The translations under genes were made by a program, and so were the position numbers. 46,248 nucleotides of DNA from Roridomyces roridus (taxonomy: Eukaryota; Basidiomycota; Agaricomycetes; Agaricales; Mycenaceae), in assembly GCA_029378245.1 (NCBI GenBank), contig JARKIF010000233.1, positions 1 through 46,248 of the forward strand. The letters run 5' to 3'. The stretch's first letter is position 1; each line of letters begins with the position of its first letter. The notes beneath the pieces were generated by a model. The model had not been told where the DNA came from and did not search any database. It saw only the letters and a list, made by a program, of their open reading frames with translations. Of the stretch, positions 21,731 through 33,652 are shown piece by piece.

Positions 21731-22059
21731 TCGTGGTGGTGGCGAGAAGAGAGAGCGCGACGCGTTGCGGATCAACGTTGATATGTCAGCAAGTCCGGTC
21801 AATGATGTCATCCACCATCACCCGTCTCCATTCCGCTGCTCACTGCGTCCAGGGAAGGAAGGACAGCTCGCACAGAATCTCCTTTCGATAATTCATAAAA
21901 AAAGAGTCATAGTCATTAGTACAGGAAGAGGAAAGAAAAAACAGCAGGGACGCGTCACGCCGCACGCGTTGGTCACGCGATACTTGAAAGGTGCGGAATT
22001 GAGGCTGCACACGGGCAGAGTGAATGTCAGGTCAATTGCTCAGTCTAATAAATAGTGGA

Positions 22060-25000
22060 CTAATCCTCTTGTCCGCCATCTTCCTCTGGCCAAAGCTCCT
22101 GAATGAACTCAGGATGAACAAGGCCATCCGTGCGGTCAATGATTTTCCAGGATCCCCGTGTCTTGACCCTACCCACCACCGCCACGATATTCTGCAGATC
22201 AACGACAGTGTCAGGACTCATGCCTCGATAAGTGGTGATTTCCAATGCCGCATCCCGGCCATTAGTGTGTTTGCAGGGAGTGATGAGTGCCATGAGCCGT
22301 CTGGCGCCAGAAAGTCCTTTCAAGCGGTCGTTTTCAGGCAGCTGGCACACCAGAATTCGTTGCAGTTGCCCGTAGAATAGCTTGGTATTCCATGGATCTG
22401 TAACTCGACGCCGAGTCTGGATTACATACTGCAATATGGATCAGCGTACCGAAACGGAATTCAAACAGCACACTCACGCGGACGAACGATTTATCCCTTT
22501 GAGGACTGGACCCATCTCCAGCTGCAGACGCGCTGCGAATTGAATCACCGTCCACGATTTGAAGCTTACCAAAGCTGGGCATTATCTTGGGAAGGAGAGG
22601 TAAGATATCCTTGGGTTGCACATCTCCAATCACGTCCGCCAAGTATTTTGCAGCCTTTGCGCAGACCTCATTCTCAGGCGCAAAGTTTCTCCTGTATGGC
22701 ACTTTCAGGACCGCCCGGGGATCTGCCAAATGTCAGTAACTAGTATACACGATCGCAACAGCACTCACAGCCATTGTATCTGTATTCACCCTGCGCGAGC
22801 ACACCATCCTTGCGGGAATTGGGTCGTGAGAGCTCCTCTTCAAGGTCGAAACGAGCACCCAGTTGCTCGAGGTATGCATGATGAAGAACAATCTTGTTGA
22901 GATTTGCCCAGGGATGCACCCTCGAACGTAGTCCCGCCTGCAGAACTCCGCAATATCGCTCCATCCAAAATGACCATGTTGTCCACATTGGTCCGCAGAA
23001 GAGAATATCGTCCGCTATATGCAATAGGCCGTGGATCGTGAGTGGGCATGCACACAGTCGCTCCTCGGAGTATTGGTAATAAAACCTGTTCAAAATCAGA
23101 GTTGTTTCTCCTTTGGACGAACGGGAAACCTACTCTTCATATTTTTCAACCCAACCAATCACTTTGCCCCGAAACTCTTCAACTTGAAGGCGCGTGACAG
23201 TGAAACGGAGACAGAACTTGATGATGTCGACAAATTGCATGGCATGGGCATAGTACTTGGGATCTTCGAACCGACCTTCCAGGAGTATCGGCGCTAGGTA
23301 TACAAACCAAAAACACCAGGCTTCCGCATTGAAGTACGCAGGATTTCCACCCAGCGCTCGAACGAAATCAGCCGGGATGTGAGGCATGGAGGCGGCAGTT
23401 TCCTCCCATATGTTCTCCCAGACGTCCACAGAAATCTCATAGTTTCCTGTCCCCGTATCTAGTCCCTTGTAGGTCCCATTCCAAAGGCGTACAAGGTTGC
23501 GGATAGTTGCCTCGATGATGAGGTGCATGAATTCCCAAGGAGATGAGCGGCCGTACTGAAGGGAACCAACACGGCGCAGCGCTGGTAAGCCCTTTATCCC
23601 ATGAAATTTCATGAGATCCTTGCGGCTCTTCTCCGTGGTACACTGCTCGAGCTTGTTGAGGACGCCCGCAAGTTTCTCGGGTGAACGTAGGGGCAGATTC
23701 TTGGCATCCCAAGAGCGTCCATCCGGACGAGTGAGGGGCACATAGTAAATCTTCTCGTTGCCGGAAATATTGCGTACACCCTTGATATCGCGAGATCGGC
23801 AAGGACAAAAGCCATTGTGCCCTTTGATATTCAGGGACTTCTCGATGGCAACGATGTCACCCATCTCGAAAAGGTTGTAGCCACGAAGGAGAAAAATGTC
23901 GCGATCGCGGGCGTTGAACGTTGATACACCGACCGCGAGCTTGGCACATTCGCCATCGTAAGGTATGAGAAACGAATGCATATCTTTGGGCGGATGGGGT
24001 CCAGGAATAACACCGGCGGACATCAAGCCCATCCCGTGTATATGAGTGCGAGTGGCCGGCTCGATGGAATAATTCTGGACTAGGATTGGTGTTGCGGAGG
24101 GACCACCTCGGTTCCGCTTGAAAAGAAGATACGAGTCGGTGCAGATCCCGAGACAAACATCATATTTGCCGTCGAAATACTTGTGGGGTAGGACTTTCCC
24201 GTCGACTACGACATTCTGGGTGAGGAGTGTCCGATAGTGATCACTGTCGAAGACATCGGAGATGGAGTCGGGTTGGTGCTTGTACTCGTGCCGGTACAGC
24301 AATTTTTCGATCGACTTTGGGTTCTGGAAATAGCCCTGCAGACGAGGGATGATGGGCATATAAGCGAACATCCGGCGTGGTTTTCCGGCTGAGGAGAGAC
24401 GTGGTTCATTGCAATAGGAGCATGATTCGAGAGTGGAGTAGGGTCCCGTATATGCCATACACGAGTTGATGCAGCAATCGTACCAGACAGGCTCGATTTG
24501 CGCCAGTACAGCAATGCGATGGAGCATTACCCACTCCGAACTGAGCTCCATCTTGTGGCGGAAGGTGTAGACCATCTGATTGTACGCCGTACGTGGCATC
24601 CGCGAGATCAGCCTCAACTTGAAAGCGCGTATATTGTCGCGATCGGCCTCGGTCAGGATGTCATTTCCTGCATGGGTGCAATGAGCTCAACCGCTCGAAG
24701 GACAGCAACCAGATTCACGTACTCTCCTCCCACATGGCCGTCTCCTCCTCCGGACCCCGCATGCCGTGGAGCGCCTCTATCATTTCTTGGAGCGAGATGG
24801 GTTCATCTTGATCCTGGAACTCATCAAACTCGGACCAAGGGTCAGCATCCGCCGCATCTCGGGGGGCTGTTACGGCCGAGGAAACTGACCCAGCGATGGA
24901 TGCACGATTTGACTAAGCATCCATGTCGACATCTTCCTCTATCTCTGTCTCATCCGCAGCTGACACTTCAAGGTCATAGTCCCAGTCCGACTGAACCTCG

Positions 25001-25299
25001 TCGAGCGCAGTGACAGGAGCAGCAGAGTCATCGTCGGAGTCGTCATTGAAGCGGTGGTCAAAGGGAAGGGCTGGTGCGGTATCCATTTCATTGTCGGAAC
25101 CCTCATCCGAGGTTGCGTGATCAGGAGAGACGGAGGCCCGAATGGAGTGAAGGGGAACGAGTCGATAATGGTCACGCCGGGTCCGCTCAGATATGAGTTT
25201 TCCGCAGGTCTTTCTACAGTGGCAGTATTTGTAATTTGACCGGCGCTTCGTCTTGCTAGGCTTTGCAGATCCACCCTTTTTGGATGTGATCCTACCCAT
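22060..25299 (-). pseudogene. Plavaka/Tnp2-like transposase, interrupted by one in-frame TAG
   Basis: It begins MGRITSKKGGS at 25299 with a Cys-His cluster (KYCHCRKTCGKLI, then RRDHYRL), a typical N-terminal finger, followed by a long acidic region. At 24913-24915 a TAG stands in frame, and the same frame continues SNRASIAGSVSSAV, then DADPWSEFDEFQDQDEPISL. An intron leads to NDILTEADRDNIRAFKL. The large exon to about 23131 carries the Tnp2-type core: PVWYDCCINSCMAYTG, CSYCNEPR, DVCLGICTDSYLLF, GHNGFCPCRSRDIKG. Further exons give FYYQYSEERLCACPLTIHG, LLHIADDILFCGPMW and the tail ending ELWPEEDGGQED at 22060. Splices: GTAGGT/CAG near 23131, GTGAGT near 22770, GTGAGT near 22480. Apart from the nonsense codon the gene looks complete. 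Terminal inverted repeats were not found. Confidence 0.8.
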
Positions 25300-25479
25300 G
25301 ATATGCGGTGGAATGGAAACGCCAGGCACGATTGAAGCCAAGCACCGACGATGGAGTGACAAGTCAAGAGCGAAAAAGAAGCCATCAAGCTTTGTCATGA
25401 TTTCCCGGGGTCATGGCATTCACCGCAAGCCGGTACCTATATTATTATAAGCAGCTAGCAAATTATCACATATCGACAT

Positions 25480-26720
25480 ATCCATTTAAATCGTTACTAT
25501 ATACCATACATGCCCCCGGTAGTCCAAACGACACGTCGGACTCGCGTGCAGCCAAGTCCGTCGAGTCAAGTGACACGCCATTCTGCATACTGGTTGCGCA
25601 AGTCCCCAGCGCAGTTGACTCGAACGGTACTGGTGAAGTGACGAGCTGCGACGCACGCAAGGTAATCGTCAGAGTGGGAAACGGAGGTACTCACACGCGG
25701 ATGTCCAAATTGGTGGTGGGGTCCCAGCCAAAGCCAGCAACGACCTGTGAGGTTTACGCGCGTGTCAGCAAGACCGGAGGGAACAGGTTAGATACATACT
25801 TCCCAGCTAACCGAGTAGCGTTGACGGACCTGCACGCCTGGAATAAGTTGTCAATGCAACGCCGGTGTCAACCCCCATCTTTTACCAGTAAACATATGAA
25901 CGGATGAGGCTTGAAGGCTGGAGCGGACTGGATATGATACAGTTGACACCAAGCTTGGAGAGAAACGGGGTGCGCGCACCTGCGGAACAACGACAGCCCT
26001 GCTTTGACAACGCTGGGTTCTACTGCATAGGTATCGCGAGCCCGGATGCGCTGAAAAGAAGGAAAAGATGACACACTTAAACGTCCCGACACTCGCCGCA
26101 CAGTACTCCAGATAGAAGTCGAATGAGATCGGGTTAAACTTGAAGAGCGCCAGGTCTGCAAGAGTATCAATCTTGGTATGGACGAATGGGGGCACATACC
26201 GAGGTACGAGTAAACTGAATCATCGTGAGCGGAGCCAGAGGTCGTGTGTAAGCGACTTGAGAGTGTTGTCGGAGGCAAGAGACTTGCTGGTGATCGGAGC
26301 TGACTTTGACTTGACGGATGGTGCTTCACGCGCGCTTCACGTCAGGCGTGGCTTACCGTCGCCGCCGCTACGTCCGTGTAAATGGTCGTTGATACCGAGA
26401 TGAAATCGCCAGAGGGAATACGGGAGTTGGATGCGAAACAGTCCAAGCCGAACTTTGATACGTGGGCGGGAAGCACCAGAGTAGCAGCAACGACATTAGA
26501 TGCACCCAGTGAGTGTAGGCGGCGGTGTCGAAGGCGCAGAAAGGATCGAGATACAGAGGCAAACACGGAGAGGCTGAGTTCTGGGTGGCGAAGAAGAAGA
26601 AGCGCTGGCGGTCGAGCGACTAGATGATGGCACTTCTTCACTAACTCGATCTTCCAGCGCCGCGTGGAAGAGAGGACGGCACGAGACTTGGGGTCGCAGC
26701 CCAACTGGAGACGTCACGTC
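25480..26720 (-). pseudogene. Coding-like fragments of an unknown multi-exon gene
   Basis: On the minus strand several pieces have protein-like composition and good splice borders: NVVAATLVLPAHVSKFGLD, SGDFISVSTTIYTDVAAAT, DLALFKFNPISFDFYLEY, RIRARDTYAVEPSVVKAG, VQVRQRYSVSWE, then VVAGFGWDPTTNLDIRV. Donors (GTAAGC, GTATGT, GTATGT, GTGAGT) and CAG acceptors separate them, but at least one join runs into a TGA. A degraded gene or one with several unseen small exons is likely. No family recognised. Confidence 0.35.
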
Positions 26721-27605
26721 CACAAAGCATCAAGTTCACGCACTGCGATGAGAAGTGTACGGTGGAGACGCGTGGCTCCTTTCAGGCTCATTCGTGCGGA
26801 TCGCGGCCAATCGAAGGTGTTTGAGTCGCAGCTCTGAGCGAATTCCCTCAGCAGGTGAAAGGAATAAGTAAGAGACGAGGAGAGAGGGGGAAAAAGCCAC
26901 GCACCAAGCCGCGGGCTCGCCCTCCGCAGGCATCAGTACGGCTAAGAGCGACCCATGGGCTCCATCTCCGCCCGCGACAGCCCGTCCCCATCGCCCAGAA
27001 CCCGCGAGCTTGGCGCTACTGGTGGTGTCTCGATAGCTCGTCCCAGCTCGCAGAGTCGCAATTCAGACGTCGGTGACCGTTAAAATCGGGGTCAAAGTAT
27101 GGAGGGAGGTCGTTGTATGGGATGGATGTGTTTCTGGTCTGGGCCGATACGAGGGCGGAAGAGTGAGGAACGCGGGAATGTGATCGTGATCGGGCGTGGG
27201 CGACGTGGCTGTGACTGTCCACAGCCACTGAGTAAACAACAAACAAACACTACTTTTTTTAAACGGCCTTTGCTCAACGACGAATCAACCAACTACCTTG
27301 AAATAAAGCTTACAAGCATTATAAGGCTGGGTACTAGCCAAAGACAAACAAGGCTAATAAAATTACACCTACAAGAAATGTGTGAAAAGCAACTGTCTTT
27401 TCAGTGTCTGGTGGGTGAGTGTTCAGAATACAATCAGGATGAGAGCACGAAATGCACTCAAGTTGGGCACTATCAGGCTGATTGACAAAATTGACCCTTG
27501 ATTGAGTCGTCAGTCAGCCTGATTGAACTTGCTTCCCACAGTGATCAGGTTTAAACAAGGTTCGGATTAAACCTAGTTGAACCATGAATCCGGTAAAAGG
27601 TTGCC
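26721..27605. other. Non-coding, AT-rich toward the right
   Basis: No gene. From about 27240 the sequence becomes AT-rich with scattered GTTTAAAC / TTTAAAC words (27550, 27900-27980, 28060, 28298, 28318) that may be subterminal repeats of an old element. Confidence 0.35.
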
Positions 27606-27609
27606 AGCC

Positions 27610-27682
27610 TCAGGAATTGAACCCAGAGACAGACGTACAAAGAAGGAATACTGTGTAGACACTGAAACCACTACCCCAAACA
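27610..27682 (-). repeat. tRNA-derived SINE-like head
   Basis: The minus strand carries an A-box-like GGGGTAGTGGTTTCAGTG (27677-27660) and, about 36 nt later, a B box GGGTTCAATTCC (27624-27613). Order and spacing are those of a tRNA promoter, but the arms do not fold into a proper tRNA. A SINE head or tRNA pseudogene is likely. Confidence 0.5.
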
Positions 27683-28187
27683 AGAACTGAGAAGCTGTGA
27701 AAACATTGGGTCCACCCTCATTTGCACACTGATTCTTTGAAGTTCAACTCTTTCAAGTCTCTCTACTGCACTCACGGTGAAGATTAGTTTTTTGTTCTGT
27801 TGGCAAAGGACAACCTTATGGGAAGGTGTATTTAGTACAGTCTCTCACTTCACCCTTATCCAGTCTGTCTTGGGGAGTTCAAATTCAACCATCTACCTCA
27901 GGATTAAACTGTGTTTAATGATTCTGTTCTGTTTTAAGTGATTAAACATTGTGCTTGTTTAACAGTTTAATCCCTGTTGAATGAATCAACTAGAGTGAGC
28001 AGCAAGAGTACTTGGCGAAGGGTCTTCTTGTCCTGGTGATGATGAATTTTCTCCAAAGTTAAACAGTGTTTAAACAATGGACATGAATGTTGACACCGGA
28101 CCAATGGAAGAATTCAAACAAGTCCAAGAGGAAATGAGGGTGAATTTGGTGATGTGGACCATGCTCTTGCCCACCCTGAAACGGCTG

Positions 28188-28275
28188 TCTGGTGTAGTGG
28201 CTTCGGTGTTGTCTATCACGTATCCTCCGGGTTGGTGAGGTCTTGCGCTCGAGTCCTGTTTGTTGCTTTCTTTTT
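28188..28275 (+). repeat. tRNA-derived SINE-like head
   Basis: The A-box-like GGTGTAGTGGCTTCGGTG (28191-28208) is followed by the B-box-like GCGCTCGAGTCCTG (28245-28258) and a T5 run at about 28271. The A-box region closely resembles that of the element at 27660 (GTAGTGG-TTC-GTG), in opposite orientation. Probably the same or a related SINE family. Confidence 0.45.
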
Positions 28276-28352
28276 CCGGTGTGACAGTCCTCCCGCCTGT
28301 TTAAACCAATCAATGTTTAAACATCATTTCCCATTGCGACGCCGATTGTTTA

Positions 28353-29537
28353 GGATAATTCTATTTGGCAACCCCCGTTCTTTAGCACGGAGGGGTTGCC
28401 AGTCTTTGCCGAGCCCAATTTACATCAACATTGAGGATAGATAAGATTTGTGTTGCAACAATTTCTGATGGGAGTCCTGGATTGCCGAGTTTTGCCACGG
28501 TGGCTCTGAAGTGGTGCAACACTCGGTGTTGCCACCGTGTCAGTGAAGCCTGCTTCCAAGGGGTACACAGATTGAGGAGAAAAAGTGATTCCGGGCATGT
28601 AAATTGGTTCTAACCCAGGCGTGCCTGTATTTCTTTGCCGATGTCAATCATGATGATGCCGAGTCCCAGCGTATTCGGCAGGCTGCCGGCGCCATGCACG
28701 GGTCCCGGGATGCAGCGGGACCACGGAATTCCATGAGTGCTTCATGTGGATTTCAGAGGTTGTACTCAGAAGGCCTTTTTGGCTGACACCAAAAGCCATA
28801 TGTGCCTATGTGGTACAGTCGTGATATGCCTGACGAAAACACATGTGTACCGAAAAGTGCCGTGCCATTGTCCAACTGTTCATTTTCCAGCCCTGAGAAA
28901 AAATAGGCATACTGTCCTGAATGTTGAAGTGTTGCCAATAAAATCCTATGACCATAGGTGCTCCGGTTATTGTGCAAGAAAATCATCTTTGCTCGATGAC
29001 TTGATTGCAGTTGGGTCTCAGATGATGCAAAATGGGTGATGCTACTAGTGCATTTGTCCATCTTGCATCGGGGTTTTTTGACCTGAGACGGAGCATTGGG
29101 ACGTGGACTAGCCCCTGCCAGTATTTCCCGTGACATGCATCTCGTGCGGTGTGGTACACATCCCTGTTTTCGGTACGCGTGCAAAATGGAAATCTGACAT
29201 CAAGATTCGAAAGTGTCTGGACGTCCACCTTGCGGCCAGAATATTCTGAGGTTTCACACACCCCCATTTTCGATACCAAGGAATACGAATATGGCGGCGC
29301 CTCGGCCGTCAAATTGATCTGTATGCTCGAAATTCACACAAAAGGTTGACCGTTTCGTTAGGCATATCACGACTGTATGTAGTTGGCGCGGTTGGGTTGT
29401 GCAGGCAATCCGACTTGCCGGGTGACACAAATCAATTCCATCAGGTCTCTTATCTTATCCGACGGGTTGCCAAATAGAACAATGTTATATGGCAACCCCC
29501 GTACAGCTGGCACGGGGGTTGCCAAATAGAATTATCC
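28353..29537. mobile_element. Mutator-like non-autonomous element, 25-bp TIR, 9-bp TSD
   Basis: The left end begins GGATAATTCTATTTGGCAAC (28353-28377 in all). The right end 29513-29537 is its exact complement. GATTGTTTA flanks both sides (28344-28352 and 29538-29546), a perfect 9-bp duplication. Each end also folds on itself: GGCAACCCCCG pairs with GGGGTTGCC on the left (28366-28398), and the right arm has GGCAACCCCCG...CGGGGGTTGCC (29492-29523) plus another GGTTGCC at 29465. A 9-bp duplication is the Mutator-like signature. 1185 bp; internal frames are poor, so no transposase. Confidence 0.8.
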
Positions 29538-29546
29538 GATTGTTTA

Positions 29547-30119
29547 AGCAAACTTGGTATAGATTTATCAGGGAGTAGTCCCCACCTCCAACGAAAACAC
29601 ATCCCACTTTCTCCTCGGATTCTCGTACTACTATTCGGGGTTTGCCTTCTATTGGGATGGCGCCGGAGAGGCGTTCTTCCGGCTCGGCGAATCGACGGAG
29701 ACGCAGGCCGTGGGGAATAGTTGGAGTAATGCGACTGGTGTGCCCGCAAGTGGAGAGATCGTGCTGGGATTGAATATCGCTTCGACGGCAGCTACGGCAC
29801 AGGCCCACGGTGAACCTGGGCAGGGCGGACTTGTTGCCTACAAGATTCCTGATAATCTGGATTTAGATTAGTTTCTTTGGGAATTCACAAATATACGGGT
29901 TTTGTACAGCACATATTTCAACCTTAAGGACTCGAGGTTAGATGGAACTTGCGTCTTGGTGACGGGCAAATGACACCCAACTTACACTCCTATTTTATTT
30001 GGAGGACTACCGAATGAGATTCAACAATGGGATTTCACAATATTATTAAGTAGACTGTACAACATACCAGAACAATGGAAGAGACACTAGCTATGAAGTT
30101 GATTCACTACAACCCCACC
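29547..30119. other. 3' flank of glyoxal oxidase, no gene certain
   Basis: On the plus strand 29575-29870 has a short coding-like run (EAFFRLGESTET, then SWSNATGVPASGEI, ending DLD and a TAG). It might be a relic of a secreted protein gene truncated by the neighbouring element. Otherwise nothing is seen. Confidence 0.3.
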
Positions 30120-32143
30120 TTAAAGACTGGTGATGGTGAACGGAACACCCTGAGCAGGGCGGGGCGGGTTTCCACCGTCGCCAATCATGATCTGGACACC
30201 CTCACTCCAGACACCATCGGCGACGACGTAGATCCAAGCAGGTCCTGGCGGATAAATGTTGCCGTTGGGAGGCGCGGTGATGGTGAGGGTGCTGCCGGAT
30301 AGGGTGTGCTCGAGGAAGACGAGGCGGGAGCCGGCGTGCCATCCGTGAGTGACGAAACCCATGTCCATCAGCGAAACTGTTCCGTGTGAGTCAAGGGTTC
30401 ATGAAGCAGATGGCAGCATACCCTGGAGTTCACCGGCAGCAAGGCTGGTAGGGATAGTGACTGTGATTGAACCCTGCGCGTTGAACGCGAGCTGAGTAGG
30501 AGATTTCGAGATGACTGGGCGGGGCGAGTTGTTGGTGATGAAGTCGGGGCTGAGGTACTCGACGCGGTACTCCGAGGGGAAGGACAGGTTGTTAGGGTTG
30601 TTGTCAGCATCGAGGACGAAGGGGTGCGGGTTGGATGCCGCAACCATGATGTTTCTATGCGATGTCAACGATCAGAAATTGTAAAAGTGCGAGAACATAC
30701 CCTTTGGCCGTGAGCGTTGCAGCGGAGTGGTACATACGCGGGATAGGGCTTGTAGGGATGCCACTCTGAGTGATTCTTTGTTCAAATTGTGAGTAAGAAG
30801 GTCATGGGAAAAAGGTAGAACGAATACCTTTGGCCCAACGGCAACGTGCTTTTGTACATGATACCTTGCGTCGCAGGGTTAGCCGCGTTGGTGCCAGTGG
30901 CTCCTGAATCGCCGACGGAAGGATACCCCGAGTACCTGATTCCATTGAGTATCAAGCCTTCTGGAAATGGAAATGTCCGACTTACCCAGAATGAGCACCG
31001 TTCAGGATATAGACATCGCCGCTGGGCAAGATGACAGTCTCAGCCATGACACGGGGCTCCGGCAGATGGTCGATCTCCCATCCGGCAGCGACACCGGCGG
31101 CAGTCAACGTGATGCGCTGGCACTGGGTCGAAGCAACGTCGTTGACGGACATCTCCTCCAAGGTGATGGTGTCGGGCTTGTTGGAGCCACCGCAAGCGAT
31201 CACGGTCGGTTCGTAGAGTGGGGGCGAGAGTGGCAGCAACTGAGCGAAACCATCGAAGGGGACACCGATGCGGACACCATTGGGGAGCTCGGGAAGGCGC
31301 ATGAGCTCAGTGTTGGTCTCAATGTCATAGATGACCGATTGGTTGTTGGCAATCATGAAGATGTGGCCAGAAGGAAGCATCATTGAACTGTGTTTCAATT
31401 TAGTGGTTACCCAGTCGAATAAGATGCAGAACATACCGAGGGAAGAGGTTGGCAGGGAGAGTGTCTTCCAGAAACTTGCTTGCCCGCACTGTGCCTTCCT
31501 CGCCGGCACGTGGAGGGAAGAACTCGTAGTTGTTCTGCGCGATGTCGGGCGCGTTGAAGGTCGTCAGGATGTCGCTGCCACCCATAATGAAGAGACTGCC
31601 GTCGGTGATTCGCACAGCAGTGGGGTACCAGCGGGTGACGACGAGGTGCAAAGTTGCAGGGTCCTCGAAGACGGTGCAACCAGGGCCAGTGCCATCTGCG
31701 GAGGTGCAGGGACCGAAGAGGCGGATGCCCATCGTGCCGTCAGTTGCATTTCCCCACCCCGGAATGGCGTCGAGTGGTTGGCCACCGACGGCGACATGAG
31801 TACCGTTCGAGATGAAACCCCCGCTCGCACTGAAATTGCCAAGTTAGCAAATAATTTGGGAAAGAAGATTTGAAATTCACCAGAAGGTGTTGGTAATCGT
31901 CCTGAGCGGCGTCGCCGTATTGGTGTCAAAGTGCCAAAGACCAGCCCACGCGGGCTCACCGTCCGGAAGCTTGAGCGGGTTGACGTAGGGGCGGTCATAC
32001 ATTAGTGCGAGCGTCGGAGAGAGCGTGATGAGCTCAAGGGGGATGATGCCAGAGTTTCCTTGCTGCACAAATGACCAGGTGTTCTGGGCCATTGCGAGGC
32101 GAACGAAGGGGAGGAGCGAGAGGAGCAAGTTGGGGGAGCGCAT
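30120..32143 (-). CDS. Glyoxal oxidase, copper-radical oxidase (AA5_1)
   Basis: Seven exons: 32143-31881, 31829-31437, 31387-30986, 30935-30828, 30775-30701, 30654-30422 and 30376-30120. Introns are 45-52 nt and all joins keep frame, giving 576 residues. The signal peptide is about 19 residues (LLLSLLPFVRLAMA, then QNTW), so it is secreted. The family oxidises aldehydes such as glyoxal and methylglyoxal and makes H2O2 for lignin peroxidases. The cross-linked Cys is created across the first splice (NTFCASGG, Cys88). Partner Tyr is RWYPTAV (Tyr156). Axial Tyr-His is RMYHSAA (Tyr404, His405). The last His is FVTHGWH (His502). Spacing is close to the known enzymes. Kelch-like repeats (DGSLFIMGG, SGHIFMIANN, SGDVYILNG) and the C-terminal Ig-like end are present. 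Looks intact. Confidence 0.93.
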
Positions 32144-32190
32144 GTTGGAAGGAGTGAACTGCGGTGAGGAAAGTCGTCGAATGCCTGGAC

Positions 32191-32200
32191 TTTTTATACC
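32191..32200 (-). promoter_or_regulatory. TATA box of glyoxal oxidase
   Basis: Minus-strand GGTATAAAAA lies about 50 bases before the glyoxal oxidase ATG at 32143. Confidence 0.6.
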
Positions 32201-33349
32201 TCGAGCGATGCAGTCTATGTACTACAAGTGATTGGGGAAAGGAATTTGTGCCTGTGCAATCTTAGCCCCAAGGATCGCTTATGGAAACCCTCCATACCAA
32301 TTCCACCCACCAATTTACCGGCGGTCCCAAGATACCTCACTTCTGCGTGGGAAGTCTCCTTTTGGGCACGTAGAAGACGTAAGCGACAATCATAGACCCA
32401 GTCCAAACGCAGTACGGCGGTTGTCTTCAAGGAGCTGGCGCGGGGACCGGACAGCGCTCACTGCTCAGTGTTGCTAGTACTGAAAGAACAGGGGTCGATG
32501 GTCAAGCTGGGACGGCAGTGGATGAGTCTTCGCACTCAGAGGGCCACGAGAACGACAAGGAAGAAGCATTGAGCAAGGGAGAATGAGAGAAGCGGTAATC
32601 AAAGGACAGTTGGATGGCCGGATGCTCGCCTTGCCTCTCTCCGTCGATTAGGATCACTGTTGAGGTATTGTACAGGCGCGGTCTCCGCAACACCAGGACT
32701 GGACAGGCCTCGGCGTGTTCGGGGGAATGTATTTCCCTCTTACTTACGTTGAACTATCAAAGCCGGGCTGGTCCCCGAAAATGGAGAGCCTGAACGCAGT
32801 GTGGATTGAGCACAGGCTAATCCTCCTTGCCTGTTTACATTGGACGCTTAGCTCCACGGCATTTCGCCGTGAGACTCGGTCACCAGTATGTACGCCGCCC
32901 GCCGCATTCGAACTCCTTAGAGGACAAGTACTGAGACCCGGCAGACTCCCCAAATCGTCCGTCAAACACCCAGGAGACGATCGCCGTCCAGTCGGCGTTT
33001 AAACAATGTGTGTGGGTGAAAAAAAGCAATCCTACAACCACTGTATCCAGTGGAGCTCGGCACCGATTGAATATATTCGGCGCGCATGCTCGTAAAGCTC
33101 TGGAAGTGAAACATGGAAACGGCCTGGCTCCTGAGGTAACATATTGATCCATACAATGCCCACATCCCGTCCTATGCCGCGTGGAGTCACCGTCCAATTT
33201 TCGCCGGCCAACGCGGCGCTCGGGAGCAGTCAACGCGCGTAGGATGTGGCGATGAGCGGGACTCCGAGCCACTGAATTGTGTGAATTTCGGAACACCGTC
33301 AAATGTCTCGGCACACTCTCAGCGCGCGGTCCCACGGTTTGATCTATAG
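32201..33349. other. Promoter side of glyoxal oxidase, otherwise unassigned
   Basis: Only short overlapping frames without convincing composition. An upstream regulatory region is likely; no motif repeats were noticed. Confidence 0.35.
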
Positions 33350-33652
33350 CTAGGGTACGGACGCACCGTCTTGTTTTACGATGCTCCGAAAGGTATGGGC
33401 AGTTAACGCCTGCTTACCCGCCTTGACGGAATGAGCCAGTGAAGCGGCGACTGTCGGAGCGCCCTCACATGCAGCGACGATAAACATTATGAGCATCCCG
33501 AGAGACGGGCCGCCCACGATGCCCGCAAAGTTGAGCTCGTTGCCAACGGCGTTTTTCCGAAAGGGGAAGGTGAACCTGAGGCGCATATGGTGAAGCTGAA
33601 GCGTTGGATGATGAAGATGGATATGGAGAGGTAGACCGTGAATGACCAGCAT
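33350..33652 (-). CDS. Possible small membrane-protein exon (hypothetical)
   Basis: This frame gives about 100 residues, with one hydrophobic segment (GPSLGMLIMFIVAACEG) preceded by RFTFPFRKNAVGNELNFAG. It ends ahead of a stop at 33350. Upstream on the same strand another frame is hydrophobic (VYLSISIFIIQRF), and an intron could join them. It may be the last exon of a multi-pass membrane protein or a relic. Weakly supported. Confidence 0.25.
   Translation of the reverse strand: MLVIHGLPLHIHLHHPTLQLHHMRLRFTFPFRKNAVGNELNFAGIVGGPSLGMLIMFIVAACEGAPTVAASLAHSVKAGKQALTAHTFRSIVKQDGASVP

Noticed and set aside
21841..21860. CACTGCGTCC as the left end of the Plavaka element
   Set aside because: No matching CAGTG end or 3-bp duplication was found beyond 25300.
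25607..25622. An eighth B-box motif (GACTCGAACGG)
   Set aside because: No oligo-T run follows on the minus strand, unlike all members of the array; probably chance.
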